Source: Periweissella fabalis (GTDB lineage: Bacteria; Bacillota; Bacilli; Lactobacillales; Lactobacillaceae). Taken from it: a DNA stretch of 60,299 nt. A model generated the notes under the pieces. That model searched no databases. It saw nothing but the letters and a program-made list of their open reading frames with translations, and was not told where the DNA came from. Each line of letters starts with the position of its first letter. The first letter of the stretch is position 1. Positions 25,202-35,392 of this stretch are shown here, in pieces. The position numbers were made by a program, and so were the translations under genes. Where the stretch lies: the NCBI RefSeq assembly GCF_012396505.1, contig NZ_JAAXPN010000011.1, positions 1 through 60,299 on the forward strand, written 5' to 3'.

Positions 25202-26125
25202 CTATTTAAGGCGTTGCATGTATTCTGTAATAATACCTTCACGAACGCCGCTTTCTGAAAAAATAATTTTTGGAGTGGCTAAAGTCATAATTAAATTCAA
25301 AATGGGTAAACATCCACCTAGGATAATATCAGCACGATTGCTATCTAATCCTGGTAACTTAACACGTCCGGCTTGGTCATGACCTAATAAAAGTTCAAAT
25401 AAATCTAAAGTTTGAGTTGCTGACATTTCAAAGCCATGAAAATTTTGCCCTAATACTCCATTTACTTGAAACTGCTGCATTCGAGCAAGTGTTCGATTAG
25501 CACCACCAAGTAATACTATTGGTAACTTATGCGCCTTACTTAGCCAAGAAATTTGATTATATATCGCTTGCACATACCGATTAGCCTGAAAAATAGCTTG
25601 TGCACTTGGTGCATCATGCAAATTAAACTTTTCAGATAAACTTACCGCTCCAAATGGGACACTAATTAAGGCCTCTTTTTGGCCATTTCTAACTAAAACT
25701 AATTCAACTGAAGCACCACCAGTGTCTACTAGTAATGCATCTTTAATCGCCAAGGTATGCTCAACTCCAAGATAGTCATAATATGCTTCATCATCTCCAG
25801 ATAGAACTTGAATGTCAATTCCTATCTTATTTTTAATGCATTTTAAAAACTCTGCTTGATTCACAGCTTGACGTACTGCGGCTGTTGCAATCGCCTTTAT
25901 TTGGATATCAGGATATTGATTATAAATTGCTTGAAAATTATGTAAAGCATTTAAAACTCTTTTAACTGCAAAATCTTGTAAAATTAACGTTTCGCCCATT
26001 CCTTCAGATAAGCGAGTGTCTTCTTTAACCCGTTGAATTTCTGTATAGGTACCATCTGCATTGATTTTTTCAATAACCATACGTGTTGAATTTGAACCTA
26101 AATCTACAATTGCTAAATATCCCAT
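25202..26125 (-). CDS. ppx: Ppx/GppA-family phosphatase (exopolyphosphatase)
   Basis: Actin-fold phosphohydrolase acting on polyphosphate or (p)ppGpp. It is 307 residues, so it has only the catalytic two-lobed core and no C-terminal HD domain. VDLGSNSTRM is the first phosphate loop, and DTGGASVELVL is the second, with Ala in place of the more usual Gly-Ser. GAGGT precedes the ATG. No ppk gene is adjacent, so polyphosphate versus pppGpp preference is open. Confidence 0.88.
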   Translation of the reverse strand: MGYLAIVDLGSNSTRMVIEKINADGTYTEIQRVKEDTRLSEGMGETLILQDFAVKRVLNALHNFQAIYNQYPDIQIKAIATAAVRQAVNQAEFLKCIKNKIGIDIQVLSGDDEAYYDYLGVEHTLAIKDALLVDTGGASVELVLVRNGQKEALISVPFGAVSLSEKFNLHDAPSAQAIFQANRYVQAIYNQISWLSKAHKLPIVLLGGANRTLARMQQFQVNGVLGQNFHGFEMSATQTLDLFELLLGHDQAGRVKLPGLDSNRADIILGGCLPILNLIMTLATPKIIFSESGVREGIITEYMQRLK

Positions 26126-26237
26126 CCGTCTACCTCATCCTTTTAACTTCAATCCCTATTTTACATTATAATTCGATTAAATTATAAATACTTTATAAAA
26201 ATAAAAAAGCGTCAGCTACCATTAAGGATATGCTAGC

Positions 26238-26272
26238 AAAAATCCCAAGAAAAATTAATTTCCCTGGGATTT
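26238..26272. terminator. Hairpin terminator after trpS
   Basis: AAATCCCA pairs with TGGGATTT around a mostly A/T stem. It lies downstream of the minus-strand purR-glmU-trpS unit. The right flank (26273-26345) strongly resembles the flank at 2778-2840. Confidence 0.65.
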
Positions 26273-26376
26273 ATGTGTATCTTTCGATATATATCGGTCT
26301 TTTGAAATGCATTTTAACTACAAATTATTACTAATAAGCTAGTTATGTCATCGTCTTATTGCAAAATATTTAGGTA

Positions 26377-27399
26377 TTAAAACTCACCAAAATAATCAAC
26401 ACCCATGGCATGTCGAACTTCACGCATTGTTTGACTTGCTACTAAGTTAGCTTTCTTTGAACCTTCTTCAAGCATTTTCATAACTGCTTCTGGATTTTGT
26501 GCAAACATTTCGCGTCGTTCGCGAATTGGCGCTAGTTTATTTTCAAGAACCTCAATCAAGTATTTCTTGATTTTCATGTCTCCTAGGCCTCCGCGTTGAT
26601 AATGTTCTTTCAAGCGGGCAACTTCTTCCTTATCATCATCGAAAATATCCAAGTATGTGAACACCATATTACCTTCAATATGACCAGGATCATCAATGTT
26701 AATATGTTCTGGATCAGTATACATTGACTTAACTTTCTTGGCTAATGTATCTGCATCATCACTTAAATAAATTGCATTACCTAGTGATTTAGACATCTTA
26801 ACACCATCAAGTCCCGGAATACGGCCTTGGCCTTTTGGTGGGAAATAACCTTGTGGTTCTACTAAAATATCACCGCTATAAACATTATTAAAAGTCCTAA
26901 CAATTTCACGTGTTTGTTCAAGCATTGGTTCTTGGTCATCACCTACTGGTATTACAGTCGCTTTAAAGGCCGTAATATCCGCAGCTTGTGAAACTGGATA
27001 AATTAAAAAACCAGCTGGGATACCTTCACCAAAGTTACGCATTTTGAGTTCTGTTTTAACAGTTGGATTTCGTTCTAAACGTCCTAATGAAACAAGATTC
27101 AAATAATATTCAGTTAATTCTGATAATGCTGGAATTTGTGATTGTAAGAAGATAGTTGATTTTTCAGGATCAACTCCAACTGCTAGATAATCCAACGCCA
27201 CTTGCAAGACTGAATCGTGTACTTTTTTAGGATCACGTGCATTATCAGTTAATGCCTGTTTATCAGCTATCATAATATAGCTTTCATATTTACCAGAGTT
27301 TTGTAATTCTACGCGATTACGTAATGATCCTACATAATGCCCAATATGCATTTTACCCGTTGGGCGATCACCAGTTAATAAAATTTGTTTGTCTGTCAT
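26377..27399 (-). CDS. trpS: Tryptophanyl-tRNA synthetase
   Basis: Class I synthetase charging tRNA-Trp, 340 residues from the ATG behind AAAGGAT. The reading frame extends further upstream into glmU but has no start signal there. The HIGH motif is in [13 protein letters not shown] and the KMSKS motif in [10 protein letters not shown]. The Shine-Dalgarno lies inside the last codons of glmU, 7 bases between the genes, so translation is probably coupled. No Trp T-box or leader peptide precedes it, unlike trpXYZ. Confidence 0.96.
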   Translation of the reverse strand: MTDKQILLTGDRPTGKMHIGHYVGSLRNRVELQNSGKYESYIMIADKQALTDNARDPKKVHDSVLQVALDYLAVGVDPEKSTIFLQSQIPALSELTEYYLNLVSLGRLERNPTVKTELKMRNFGEGIPAGFLIYPVSQAADITAFKATVIPVGDDQEPMLEQTREIVRTFNNVYSGDILVEPQGYFPPKGQGRIPGLDGVKMSKSLGNAIYLSDDADTLAKKVKSMYTDPEHINIDDPGHIEGNMVFTYLDIFDDDKEEVARLKEHYQRGGLGDMKIKKYLIEVLENKLAPIRERREMFAQNPEAVMKMLEEGSKKANLVASQTMREVRHAMGVDYFGEF

Positions 27400-27406
27400 A
27401 TTATTG

Positions 27407-28789
27407 TTATCCTTTATCTTTTTTTCCTTGTGGAGTCCGTGACCAAAAATCCGGCTTCGTTGTTTGGCGACTCCGTGCAATTCCTAATGCCTCTGCAGGA
27501 ATATCATCTGTAATTGTTGATCCTGCGGCAGTAATGGCGTGATTACCAATTTCAACAGGTGCAATAATTTTGGTATTAGAACCAATAAATGCATGATCAC
27601 CAACCGTGGTATGAAATTTATTTACACCATCATAATTGACGAAAATTGTTCCTGCACCAATATTAATATTCTCACCTAAAGTAGCATCACCTACATATGT
27701 TAAATGGCCAACTTTTGTACCTTTACCGATAACTACTTTTTTAGTTTCGACAAAATTACCGATATGAACTTCTGGACCAATATCACTTTTTGGTCGTAAG
27801 TGAGCAAATGGGCCACAATTTGAACCTATACGCATCACTGAATCCTCGATTTGAGATGAGGTGATAGTAACGTTATCTTCAATAGTTGAGTTAATAATTG
27901 TTGAGCCGCTTGTAATGTACACATCACTTCCAATAGTTGTTTGTCCTTTAAGATAAACATTGGGTTCAATTGTAGTATCATTGCCAATAATTACGTCTGC
28001 ATCAATATAAGTACTACTTGGATCAATTAAAGTAACTCCATTGCGCATATGTTTTTCGTTAATCCGTTCGCGCATCGCTTGATTAGCTTTAGCCAATGCT
28101 ACGCGATCATTAACTCCCATACTTTCAGTAAAATCATCCATTTGGCAAGCCCCAACCGTATGACCTGCTGCTTTTAAAATCTCCAAAGTATCTGGTAAGT
28201 AATATTCACCTTGAGCATTATCATTAGTAACTTGACTAAGGGCCTCAAATAATAATTTGTTATCAAAAACAAATACACCAGTACTAATTTCATCAACTGC
28301 TTTTTCGGCAATCGTGGCATCTTTTTGTTCTACAATTTTTTCTACATAACCATTCACATCGCGAATAATGCGCCCATATCCAAATGGATCTGGGGCTTTT
28401 GAACTCAAAACCGTTACAGCATTACCAGCCTGTTCATGTTCAGCGTATAGTTTATTAAATGTCTCAGCGGTAAAAAGTGGTGAATCCCCACTAGCAATAA
28501 GTGTTGTCCCAGTATGATTACCAAGTAGCTTTTTGGCTTGTAAGACTGCATGGCCTGTGCCTAATTGTTCAGCTTGCAATGCATATTCTGTCCGAGTACC
28601 TAATAATTGTTTAACTGTATCAGCTCCATGACCAATAACTGTAACTACATGATCAACATTGGTTGCTTCAATCTCTGTTAATACATGATCAACCATTGCC
28701 TTTCCTGCAACTGGTTGCAATACTTTATATAGTTTTGATTTCATCCGCGAACCCATGCCGGCAGCTAAAATTATTGCATTTCTAGTCAT
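27407..28789 (-). CDS. glmU: Bifunctional UDP-GlcNAc pyrophosphorylase / GlcN-1-P acetyltransferase
   Basis: Makes UDP-N-acetylglucosamine for peptidoglycan. It is 460 residues from the ATG behind GAGGAAAT. The N-terminal uridylyltransferase domain starts [17 protein letters not shown]. The C-terminal half is a left-handed beta-helix of hexapeptide repeats (for example [29 protein letters not shown]) with the acetyl-CoA site. It is 13 bases downstream of purR, the usual order purR-glmU in Firmicutes. Confidence 0.96.
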   Translation of the reverse strand: MTRNAIILAAGMGSRMKSKLYKVLQPVAGKAMVDHVLTEIEATNVDHVVTVIGHGADTVKQLLGTRTEYALQAEQLGTGHAVLQAKKLLGNHTGTTLIASGDSPLFTAETFNKLYAEHEQAGNAVTVLSSKAPDPFGYGRIIRDVNGYVEKIVEQKDATIAEKAVDEISTGVFVFDNKLLFEALSQVTNDNAQGEYYLPDTLEILKAAGHTVGACQMDDFTESMGVNDRVALAKANQAMRERINEKHMRNGVTLIDPSSTYIDADVIIGNDTTIEPNVYLKGQTTIGSDVYITSGSTIINSTIEDNVTITSSQIEDSVMRIGSNCGPFAHLRPKSDIGPEVHIGNFVETKKVVIGKGTKVGHLTYVGDATLGENINIGAGTIFVNYDGVNKFHTTVGDHAFIGSNTKIIAPVEIGNHAITAAGSTITDDIPAEALGIARSRQTTKPDFWSRTPQGKKDKG

Positions 28790-28802
28790 CACTATTTCCT
28801 CT

Positions 28803-29636
28803 TTATAATTCAGTTGTGTAAATTTCACTTTGGTAATTTCCTGGAGCAACAGTAATACCATTTCCATCAGATGTTAATGTATCAACGTGAATTAATGAAG
28901 TATATTTATCAACAACCCGTTCACTAACTCGACCTTCAGCAAAAACAGCCGCCCCAACAACTGTACCTTCAAACTCACCGACTAAACTCATCATCCCTTT
29001 AATTGTTCCACCCGCCTTCATGAAGTCATCTACTACTAAAACTCGTGACCCGGTTGGCAATGAGCGTCGAGAAAGTTCCATTTTTTCAACACGTTTTGAT
29101 GAACCAGTTAGATAATTAACTGACATAGTTGGCCCTTCGGTGATTTTTGAATCATTTCGAACAATTACAAATGGTACGTTTAACTCTGTTGCCACCGCTT
29201 GAGCCATTGGTACCCCTTTAGTTGCAGCTGTCATAACGGCATCAATTTCAGTATTAATGTATTGCGTTGCAATCAAACGCCCCACCCGTCGGAGGATATC
29301 TGGTCGTCCTAATAAATCAGACAAAAAGACATAACCCCCTGGTAAAACACGAGTTTCATCGCTAACTTCAGTTACTAATTCATTGATAAACTCGTCTGCT
29401 TCAGCCTGTAACATGTATGGTACAAAACGGGCACCTCCAGCAGCACCAGGTAAAGTTTCTAAAAGACCAATTCCGCGTTCGTGGAATGCACGTTTTAAAA
29501 TTGCTAAATCTTCTGAAATTGATGATTTAGCTGAATCATATCGCTCCGCAAAATGGGTTAAAGAAACAAGTTTACGGGGACGATTTAATAAGTAATCTGT
29601 CATATCAACTAACCGATCGGCACGTCGTGTTTTCAT
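28803..29636 (-). CDS. purR: Purine operon repressor PurR
   Basis: Represses purine synthesis and transport genes; PRPP releases it. It is 277 residues from the ATG behind GTGAGGA. The N-terminal winged helix (about 1-75) includes [17 protein letters not shown], and the C-terminal phosphoribosyltransferase-like domain has the PRPP loop [13 protein letters not shown]. It is divergent from the purine permease, and the shared 250-base spacer contains several PurR boxes, so it should control itself and the permease. Confidence 0.95.
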   Translation of the reverse strand: MKTRRADRLVDMTDYLLNRPRKLVSLTHFAERYDSAKSSISEDLAILKRAFHERGIGLLETLPGAAGGARFVPYMLQAEADEFINELVTEVSDETRVLPGGYVFLSDLLGRPDILRRVGRLIATQYINTEIDAVMTAATKGVPMAQAVATELNVPFVIVRNDSKITEGPTMSVNYLTGSSKRVEKMELSRRSLPTGSRVLVVDDFMKAGGTIKGMMSLVGEFEGTVVGAAVFAEGRVSERVVDKYTSLIHVDTLTSDGNGITVAPGNYQSEIYTTEL

Positions 29637-29706
29637 ATTGTATTCCTCACTTTTAATTTTTATCTTAACATTCATGTTTAATATATATATTGGTTACATT
29701 ATATCA

Positions 29707-29716
29707 CGAACGTTCG
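29707..29716. promoter_or_regulatory. Overlapping inverted PurR boxes, purR-proximal
   Basis: CGAACGTTCG is a perfect palindrome formed by two overlapping CGAA cores. The full minus-strand context TTTTCCGAACGTT matches the PurBox consensus AWWWCCGAACWWT closely. It is about 70 bases upstream of the purR start. Confidence 0.65.
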
Positions 29717-29767
29717 GAAAAGCTATTCATATAATGATGGATTATAAACTACTCTTAAACTTTGCCT

Positions 29768-29812
29768 AAATTCGAACTTTAAACTACTTAAAAATATTTT
29801 AGTTCGTATTTT
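29768..29812. promoter_or_regulatory. Inverted pair of PurR boxes, permease-proximal
   Basis: AAATTCGAACTTT (29768-29780, plus) and AAAATACGAACTAAA (29798-29812, minus) form an inverted pair with 30 bases from core to core. This arrangement is typical of PurR dimer-of-dimer control regions. It lies just upstream of the permease promoter. Confidence 0.75.
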
Positions 29813-29815
29813 ATG

Positions 29816-29843
29816 TTGATTTATATTAAAACTATGCTAATAT
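29816..29843 (+). promoter_or_regulatory. Promoter of the purine permease
   Basis: TTGATT (29816-29821) and TAATAT (29838-29843) are 16 bases apart, with an extended -10 TGC before TAATAT. The PurR boxes end four bases upstream. Confidence 0.6.
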
Positions 29844-29894
29844 ATAGTTATTCATTATTAAAACACAAAATATTTTATGAGGTATTCATTCATT

Positions 29895-31208
29895 ATGGAA
29901 AGCATTTCAAGCTACTTCCGCCTTAAAGAGGAAGGTTCCACCGTTCGTCGCGAATTTATAGCTGGATTAACCACGTTCTTCGCGATGGCGTATATTTTAT
30001 TTGTTAATCCAACTGTACTAGGTGCTGCAGGAATGGATAAAGGTGCAATTTTTACAGCTACTGCTATTGCATCTGCATTTGGTACTATTATGATGGGAAT
30101 TTTAGCAAATTACCCCATTGCAATTGCTCCGGGGCTTGGAATGAACGCCTTTTTTGCTTATTCTGTTGTTATTGGAATGAAAATTCCTTGGCAAACAGCT
30201 ATGGCCGGGGTATTTGTTTCAGCCATTATCTTCATGATACTAACTTTCTTCAAGATTCGAGAAATTGTTATTAATGCCATTCCGCGTGATTTAAAGTTAG
30301 CTATTGCCGCTGGGATTGGTCTATTCATTGCTTTTATCGGCTTGCATCAAGGCGGTTTGATTGTTTCTAACCCTGCAACTATGGTTGCTTTAGGATCATT
30401 AGCAACTCCTTCAACTTGGTTAACAATCTTTGGTTTAATCGTATCATTCATTTTAGTAGTTAAGCGTGTACCAGCTTCAATCTTTATTGGCATGGTTTTG
30501 ACTGCCATCTTAGGATTAGTTACTGGTTTAATTAAAGCTCCAAGTGGCATCATCTCATTAGCACCAAGTTTAAAGCCAACTTTTGGTGCTGGTATTACAC
30601 ATATTGGTAACATTAATTCAGTACAATTATTGATTGTTGTTTTAACATTTCTTCTCGTGGCCTTTTTTGATACTGCCGGAACTTTAATTGGTTTAGCTGA
30701 ACAAGCTGGTTTCATTAACGAAAAAGGTGAAATGCCTCGGGTCGGTCGTGCGCTCTTTGCTGACTCTTCATCAGTTTTACTCGGTTCAATCCTTGGTACT
30801 TCACCTACTTCAACTTTCATTGAATCTTCAGCCGGAATTGCTGTTGGTGGTCGGACTGGTTTAACTTCTGTCTTTGTTGGGATTTTCTTCTTATTCTCAA
30901 TGCTCTTTTCACCACTACTTAGTGTCTTTACCGTTCAAGTTACAGCACCAGCCTTGATTGTTGTCGGCGTATTAATGGCATCTAATTTAGCAGGGATTGA
31001 ATGGACTAAACTTGAAGTTGGAATTCCAGCATTTTTAATTGTGCTAGGGATGCCCTTAACATACTCAATCTCAGATGGGATTGCTTTGGGGATGTTTGCT
31101 TATCCAATCACTATGTTTGCTGCGAAACGTGGTAAAGAAATTAATATCGTGATGTGGATTCTATTTATTGTTTTCGTCCTCTTCTTCTATGTTATGAACA
31201 CAAAGTAA
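29895..31208 (+). CDS. pbuG: Hypoxanthine/guanine permease, NCS2 AzgA-like
   Basis: Proton-coupled purine-base importer, 437 residues, with about 12 membrane segments. RREFIAGLTTFFAMAYILFVNP at the N-terminus and FFDTAGTLIGLAEQAG and GTSPTSTFIESSAGIAVGGRTGLTS are the AzgA-type NCS2 motifs. I start it at the ATG after GAGGT; an upstream ATG in frame overlaps that site. PurR boxes upstream support a purine role. A strong terminator follows. Confidence 0.9.
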   Translation: MESISSYFRLKEEGSTVRREFIAGLTTFFAMAYILFVNPTVLGAAGMDKGAIFTATAIASAFGTIMMGILANYPIAIAPGLGMNAFFAYSVVIGMKIPWQTAMAGVFVSAIIFMILTFFKIREIVINAIPRDLKLAIAAGIGLFIAFIGLHQGGLIVSNPATMVALGSLATPSTWLTIFGLIVSFILVVKRVPASIFIGMVLTAILGLVTGLIKAPSGIISLAPSLKPTFGAGITHIGNINSVQLLIVVLTFLLVAFFDTAGTLIGLAEQAGFINEKGEMPRVGRALFADSSSVLLGSILGTSPTSTFIESSAGIAVGGRTGLTSVFVGIFFLFSMLFSPLLSVFTVQVTAPALIVVGVLMASNLAGIEWTKLEVGIPAFLIVLGMPLTYSISDGIALGMFAYPITMFAAKRGKEINIVMWILFIVFVLFFYVMNTK

Positions 31209-31221
31209 TTATTTATCTAAT

Positions 31222-31259
31222 AAAAAGTTCGTGAAAAAATGTATTTCACGAACTTTTTT
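31222..31259 (+). terminator. Terminator of pbuG
   Basis: AAAAAGTTCGTGAAA pairs with TTTCACGAACTTTTT around AAATGTA, 14 bases after the stop codon. Confidence 0.9.
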
Positions 31260-31298
31260 AGTACAATTGATTCATCAATCATGTCAGAGGTATCATAA

Positions 31299-32207
31299 AT
31301 GGCTATTTATCCCTATCAAATATTTGCAACTGTTACAGAAACAAAAACCTATTACCGAGCTGCTGAGCGATTAAATATCACGCCATCTGCGGTTAGTCAT
31401 GCAATTGCACAACTTGAACGTGAACTTGGTTTTCCACTATTCATCCGAAATCGTAATGGTAGTACTTTGACTCCTAATGCACAACAAATATTACCGTACG
31501 TGCGTGAAATTTTAAATGCCGAAAGTCGCTTACATCAAGAAATTGATAATATTAATGGTTTAGTTCGTGGGACACTACGCATCGGTGCTTTTAGTTCAGC
31601 ATCAGTTCAATGGCTACCAACTATTTTGCAGCAGTTTCGCCGCCATTATCCAGAAATTACTATCCAATTAATTCAAGGCAGTTTAAATGATATCGCCGAA
31701 AAATTACGACATGGTCAATTAGATATTGGCTTTACTGCCTTACCTGTTGATTCTCAACTTGTAACCTACCCACTTATTTTAGATACTTTATATACCGTCG
31801 CTCCCAAAGATTTTAGACCTAAAAATACCCAATTCGTAACTGAATTTGATTTGCGTGATAAAACATTTATCCTTCAAGAATCTGATTACGATCGTGCTAC
31901 TAAAGCGACTTTAGACCAATATAAAGTGACTTCTAATTCCTTAACATATACTATTGATGACCCTAGCATTATTGCAATGGTTGAATCTGGTTTAGGATTT
32001 GGTATTTTACCAGCCTTATCTTTAACCAGTTTCCCTGATTATCATGATAAAGTTAACGTCTATGCTTTCGATCAAGATGTATTTCGCACCTTAGTGGTTG
32101 CGACTCCTAAAACCCAGTCTAGCTCACCAATTGTTAAAGCAATGCTTACTCAAATTTTCACTTTTTTGCATGCTCAGTATCCTAATGATTTATTATGGAC
32201 AAATTAA
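31299..32207 (+). CDS. LysR-family transcriptional regulator
   Basis: 302 residues. The N-terminal winged helix has the LysR pattern YRAAERLNITPSAVSHAIAQLERELGFPLFIRNRNGSTLT. The C-terminal part is a substrate-binding-protein-like effector domain. AGAGGT precedes the ATG. It is flanked by terminators on both sides, so it is a lone unit, and no divergent gene reveals its target. Confidence 0.9.
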   Translation: MAIYPYQIFATVTETKTYYRAAERLNITPSAVSHAIAQLERELGFPLFIRNRNGSTLTPNAQQILPYVREILNAESRLHQEIDNINGLVRGTLRIGAFSSASVQWLPTILQQFRRHYPEITIQLIQGSLNDIAEKLRHGQLDIGFTALPVDSQLVTYPLILDTLYTVAPKDFRPKNTQFVTEFDLRDKTFILQESDYDRATKATLDQYKVTSNSLTYTIDDPSIIAMVESGLGFGILPALSLTSFPDYHDKVNVYAFDQDVFRTLVVATPKTQSSSPIVKAMLTQIFTFLHAQYPNDLLWTN

Positions 32208-32213
32208 ACCAAC

Positions 32214-32271
32214 CAAAAAAGTGCACCTTCAACTGAGTTATTGCTCACTCAATTGAAGGTGCACTTTTTAT
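32214..32271. terminator. Long bidirectional terminator between lysR and the ABC protein
   Basis: AAAAAAGTGCACCTTCAA pairs with TTGAAGGTGCACTTTTT, and the stem continues imperfectly inward (TGAGT/ACTCA). It serves two convergent genes. Confidence 0.9.
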
Positions 32272-32292
32272 AAAAATAATTTTTAGTTTTTA

Positions 32293-34287
32293 CTAATCAC
32301 CAGCAGCTAAACTTTGGATTGGGTCTAGTCGAGCAGCTACATGTGATGGTGCCGCGGCTGCAAGTAAACTAATCACAATACTAATAACCATTGCAAAGAT
32401 TACATTTCCTAAACTAAATTGAACAATATGGTAATTAATTAATCCATGGACCCCAAAATTAATTACCAATTGCATAACATAGGCGAAAATTAAACCTAAA
32501 ATAGCACTAAATGCCCCAATAAAAAATGCTTCGGCAGTAAATAATCGACTAATATCTTTTTTACGCCCACCAAGTGCACGTAAAATTCCAATTTCTTTAG
32601 TTCGTTCCGAAACCGAAATATATAAGACTACAATAATCATAATCGCTGAGACAAGTAGTGAAATTCCAGCAATTGCAGCTAAAACATTAGCAGCAAGTGA
32701 AATATAAGTATTAATAGTATCTAGAATAGAACCAACACTACGAACTTCATATAATGGTTTACCTTTAGTATCTTTCAATCCTTTTAAATCTTTAGATACT
32801 TGCTTAACATTATTTAATTTGTCGACATCCACTGCTAAGAAGTTAGCTTTAAAGTCAATCTTGTTATCAGTAAAAATTTGCTTCATATTCGCTAGTGGCA
32901 TTGATGATGCGCCACCATCAAGGATTCCAGCTACTTTAATAGTAACTTGAACCGTTCTTGGTGCTGCAACACCCGGTGTTGGTCCGCCACCAAATTGATT
33001 ATTTGCTAATTGTGCTTTAGCGGCCGCAACTGGATCAACAAAGCGTAAGTTTAAAGTTTTACCAACTAAAGCTTTGTAATTTTTTTGAATTGCTTGTGCA
33101 TCACTTTTTGAAAGTAAAATTTCATTCCCATGCGCTTGGTGTCCAGCAATAATCTTTTGATCTTTTAAAGTTGCATTCCATGTCATTATTTGACTAGCTG
33201 CTTTTTTACCGTTATTAAATTGAAGCGTAGCATTTGAAAGTAAGTATGCTAAATCTGCTTCATCAACGTGCTTAACTGCCTGGACCTTTTTTAAATCAGT
33301 ATTAGTTAGTTCATAATGAACTGGATTTCCTTTAGCTGCTGCTGCTCCACTTGGAATCGGCTTATTAAGTGTGATAGTTTTTGGATTAACTAACGAAGTA
33401 ATCTGCTGATTCATGTAACCTTTAATCCCATTTCCTAAACCAAGGAATAAAATCACTGCAAAGATTCCAATTGAACCACCAAAAATAATCAACAAGTTAC
33501 GCTTCAAATTATACCGAACATGCTCCCAAGCCATACGAATATTAGCTAAATATGATAGTGGCCGTGACGGTATTGTCTTAAGGTTATCATTAGTATCGTA
33601 TTTCTCACGATTTTGGGTATCCCCATCAATTTTTCCATCAGCTAAATGGACAATCCGTGTTCCAAAATCAGCAACCGCTTGTGAGTGTGTTACGGCAATA
33701 ACTAACTTACCTGACTTAGCAATTCCATCTAAAATTTCAAGTACTTCTTGCGTATTTTGTGCATCTAGGGCCCCAGTAGGTTCATCAGCAATAATCACTT
33801 CCGGATCACTAGCTAAAGCTCGCGCAATCGCAACCCGTTGCTTTTGCCCACCAGATAACTGGTTTGGATGTTTCTTTACATGTTCACCCAATCCTACTTG
33901 CTTAAGAAGTTCTAGTGCGCGTGTTTCTTGTTCTTTTTTACTAAGGGTTGTCATTTTTAATGAAATCAAAACATTCTCTAAGACTGTTAAATGACTAATT
34001 AAGTTAAATGATTGAAAGATAAAGCCAATTGTTTGTCGACGATATTGATCAAAATCTTTTTCCTTTGCACCTTTTAGTGACTTTCCATTAACAATAACGT
34101 CACCAGTGAAGTTATGGTCTAGTCCTCCAATGATATTCATCAATGTGGACTTCCCACCACCACTTTCTCCTAAAATTGAGACAAATTCCCCCCGTTCAAA
34201 ATCTAAATCAATTCCTTTCAAGACGGGAAATTCTTCTTTACCAAGATAATAAGATTTACGAATATCTTGTAATGCTAAAAATGCCAT
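32293..34287 (-). CDS. MacB-like ABC transporter, fused ATPase and FtsX-type permease
   Basis: 664 residues with an N-terminal ATPase (about 1-230) and a C-terminal permease (about 260-664). Walker A is GESGGGKST, the signature LSGGQKQR, Walker B IIADEPTGALD. The permease has one membrane helix, a large extracytoplasmic region (about 290-530) and three more helices ending in the FtsX domain. This fits the MacB fold, which couples ATP use to extracytoplasmic work. AGGAGAG precedes the ATG. Such fused proteins occur in many lactobacilli; the cargo (peptides, lantibiotics or other) is unknown. Confidence 0.88.
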   Translation of the reverse strand: MAFLALQDIRKSYYLGKEEFPVLKGIDLDFERGEFVSILGESGGGKSTLMNIIGGLDHNFTGDVIVNGKSLKGAKEKDFDQYRRQTIGFIFQSFNLISHLTVLENVLISLKMTTLSKKEQETRALELLKQVGLGEHVKKHPNQLSGGQKQRVAIARALASDPEVIIADEPTGALDAQNTQEVLEILDGIAKSGKLVIAVTHSQAVADFGTRIVHLADGKIDGDTQNREKYDTNDNLKTIPSRPLSYLANIRMAWEHVRYNLKRNLLIIFGGSIGIFAVILFLGLGNGIKGYMNQQITSLVNPKTITLNKPIPSGAAAAKGNPVHYELTNTDLKKVQAVKHVDEADLAYLLSNATLQFNNGKKAASQIMTWNATLKDQKIIAGHQAHGNEILLSKSDAQAIQKNYKALVGKTLNLRFVDPVAAAKAQLANNQFGGGPTPGVAAPRTVQVTIKVAGILDGGASSMPLANMKQIFTDNKIDFKANFLAVDVDKLNNVKQVSKDLKGLKDTKGKPLYEVRSVGSILDTINTYISLAANVLAAIAGISLLVSAIMIIVVLYISVSERTKEIGILRALGGRKKDISRLFTAEAFFIGAFSAILGLIFAYVMQLVINFGVHGLINYHIVQFSLGNVIFAMVISIVISLLAAAAPSHVAARLDPIQSLAAGD

Positions 34288-34457
34288 GTCTACTCTCCTA
34301 TCTTTAGTTGCTACTTATCTCGTTAACATTCATTATACGTTAAAATTTCAAACTAAACTTTATTTTAGCTGTTAATAACTAATATTTTAGTGCACTTATG
34401 ATTTACTTACTAAAAATAACTATTTTTATTGACTTTTAATTAGTAAATAAGTTATCA

Positions 34458-34463
34458 TATAAT
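34458..34463 (+). promoter_or_regulatory. -10 box of the cystine-type binding protein gene
   Basis: A consensus TATAAT stands 50 bases upstream of the start codon. The best TTGACT lies too far upstream (23 bases) and nearer candidates are weak, so only the -10 element is called. Confidence 0.45.
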
Positions 34464-34512
34464 TTGTTTTAAAAAATACTTTTACCATATTACTTTATAG
34501 AGGAGATTTAAG

Positions 34513-35307
34513 ATGCATTTTCGTTTTAAGAAATTATTATTACTTGCTGCTGTTGTTGTCACTGGAGTTTCATTAGCGGCTTGTGGTAACCAAAAAGCCG
34601 CTGATAATAAAGATCACACTATTCAAAGTGGTAAGCTTACAATTGGGCTTGAGGGAACATATGCACCTTATAGCTACCATAAAGATGGTAAGTTAACTGG
34701 TTTTGAAGTTGAATTAAGCCGTGACTTGGCAAAAGAACTTGGCCTTAAACCAGTCTTCGTTCAATCAAAATGGGATTCATTGATTGCCGGAATTGACGCA
34801 CATAAGTATGATGCTGTTTTCAATAATGTTACCGTTTCAGCTCAACGTGCCAAAAGTTATGCATATACGGTTCCTTACTTGTATAGTAAATCTGTTTTAA
34901 TCGTTAAAAAGGGGTCAACTATCAAAGATCCTAAAGACATTAAAGGAATGAAAATTGCTGGTGACTTAACTACTGAAAATGGACGTACTGCTCAAAAATT
35001 AGGAGCTAACGTTGTAGCCGTTCCTGGTTTTTCAGAAGCAATTTCATTGATTGAATCTGGTCAAGTTAAAGGTGCCTTTAATTCACGTGAAGCCTTCTAT
35101 GGGTTCAAGCAAGCAAATCCAAATACTGATTTGACTACACTTGATGCTAGTAAAGAAATCCCAAGTCAAACAGTTGCCGGAGTTTTAAGTAAGGATAATC
35201 CTGAATTAAAGGCTAAGTTAGATAAAGCCCTTAAAAAACTTGAAGCCAATGGTACTGTAAGTAAACTTTCAGTACAGTTCTTTGGTACCGATGTAACTAA
35301 AAAATAA
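34513..35307 (+). CDS. Amino-acid ABC transporter, substrate-binding lipoprotein (TcyA-like)
   Basis: 264 residues with a lipoprotein signal ending LAAC (about residues 20-23), so it is anchored to the outer face of the membrane. The body is a family 3 solute-binding protein; LTIGLEGTYAPYSYHKDGKLTGFEVELSRDLAKEL is the canonical N-lobe. It looks most like cystine or polar amino-acid binding proteins, from the general pattern only. GAGGAG precedes the ATG. A hairpin (35317-35353) separates it from the permease gene. Confidence 0.88.
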   Translation: MHFRFKKLLLLAAVVVTGVSLAACGNQKAADNKDHTIQSGKLTIGLEGTYAPYSYHKDGKLTGFEVELSRDLAKELGLKPVFVQSKWDSLIAGIDAHKYDAVFNNVTVSAQRAKSYAYTVPYLYSKSVLIVKKGSTIKDPKDIKGMKIAGDLTTENGRTAQKLGANVVAVPGFSEAISLIESGQVKGAFNSREAFYGFKQANPNTDLTTLDASKEIPSQTVAGVLSKDNPELKAKLDKALKKLEANGTVSKLSVQFFGTDVTKK

Positions 35308-35316
35308 TTATTTTTA

Positions 35317-35353
35317 AAATGCTTACAATGAACCTATCACTGTAAGCATTTTT
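35317..35353 (+). terminator. Intercistronic hairpin between binding protein and permease genes
   Basis: AAATGCTTACA pairs with TGTAAGCATTT, followed by TTGC. A partial terminator at this place would give more binding protein than permease, a common design in ABC importers. Confidence 0.75.
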
Positions 35354-35392
35354 GCATATTGTCTCTAAAGTGCATTACAGAAAGGAAATCTT

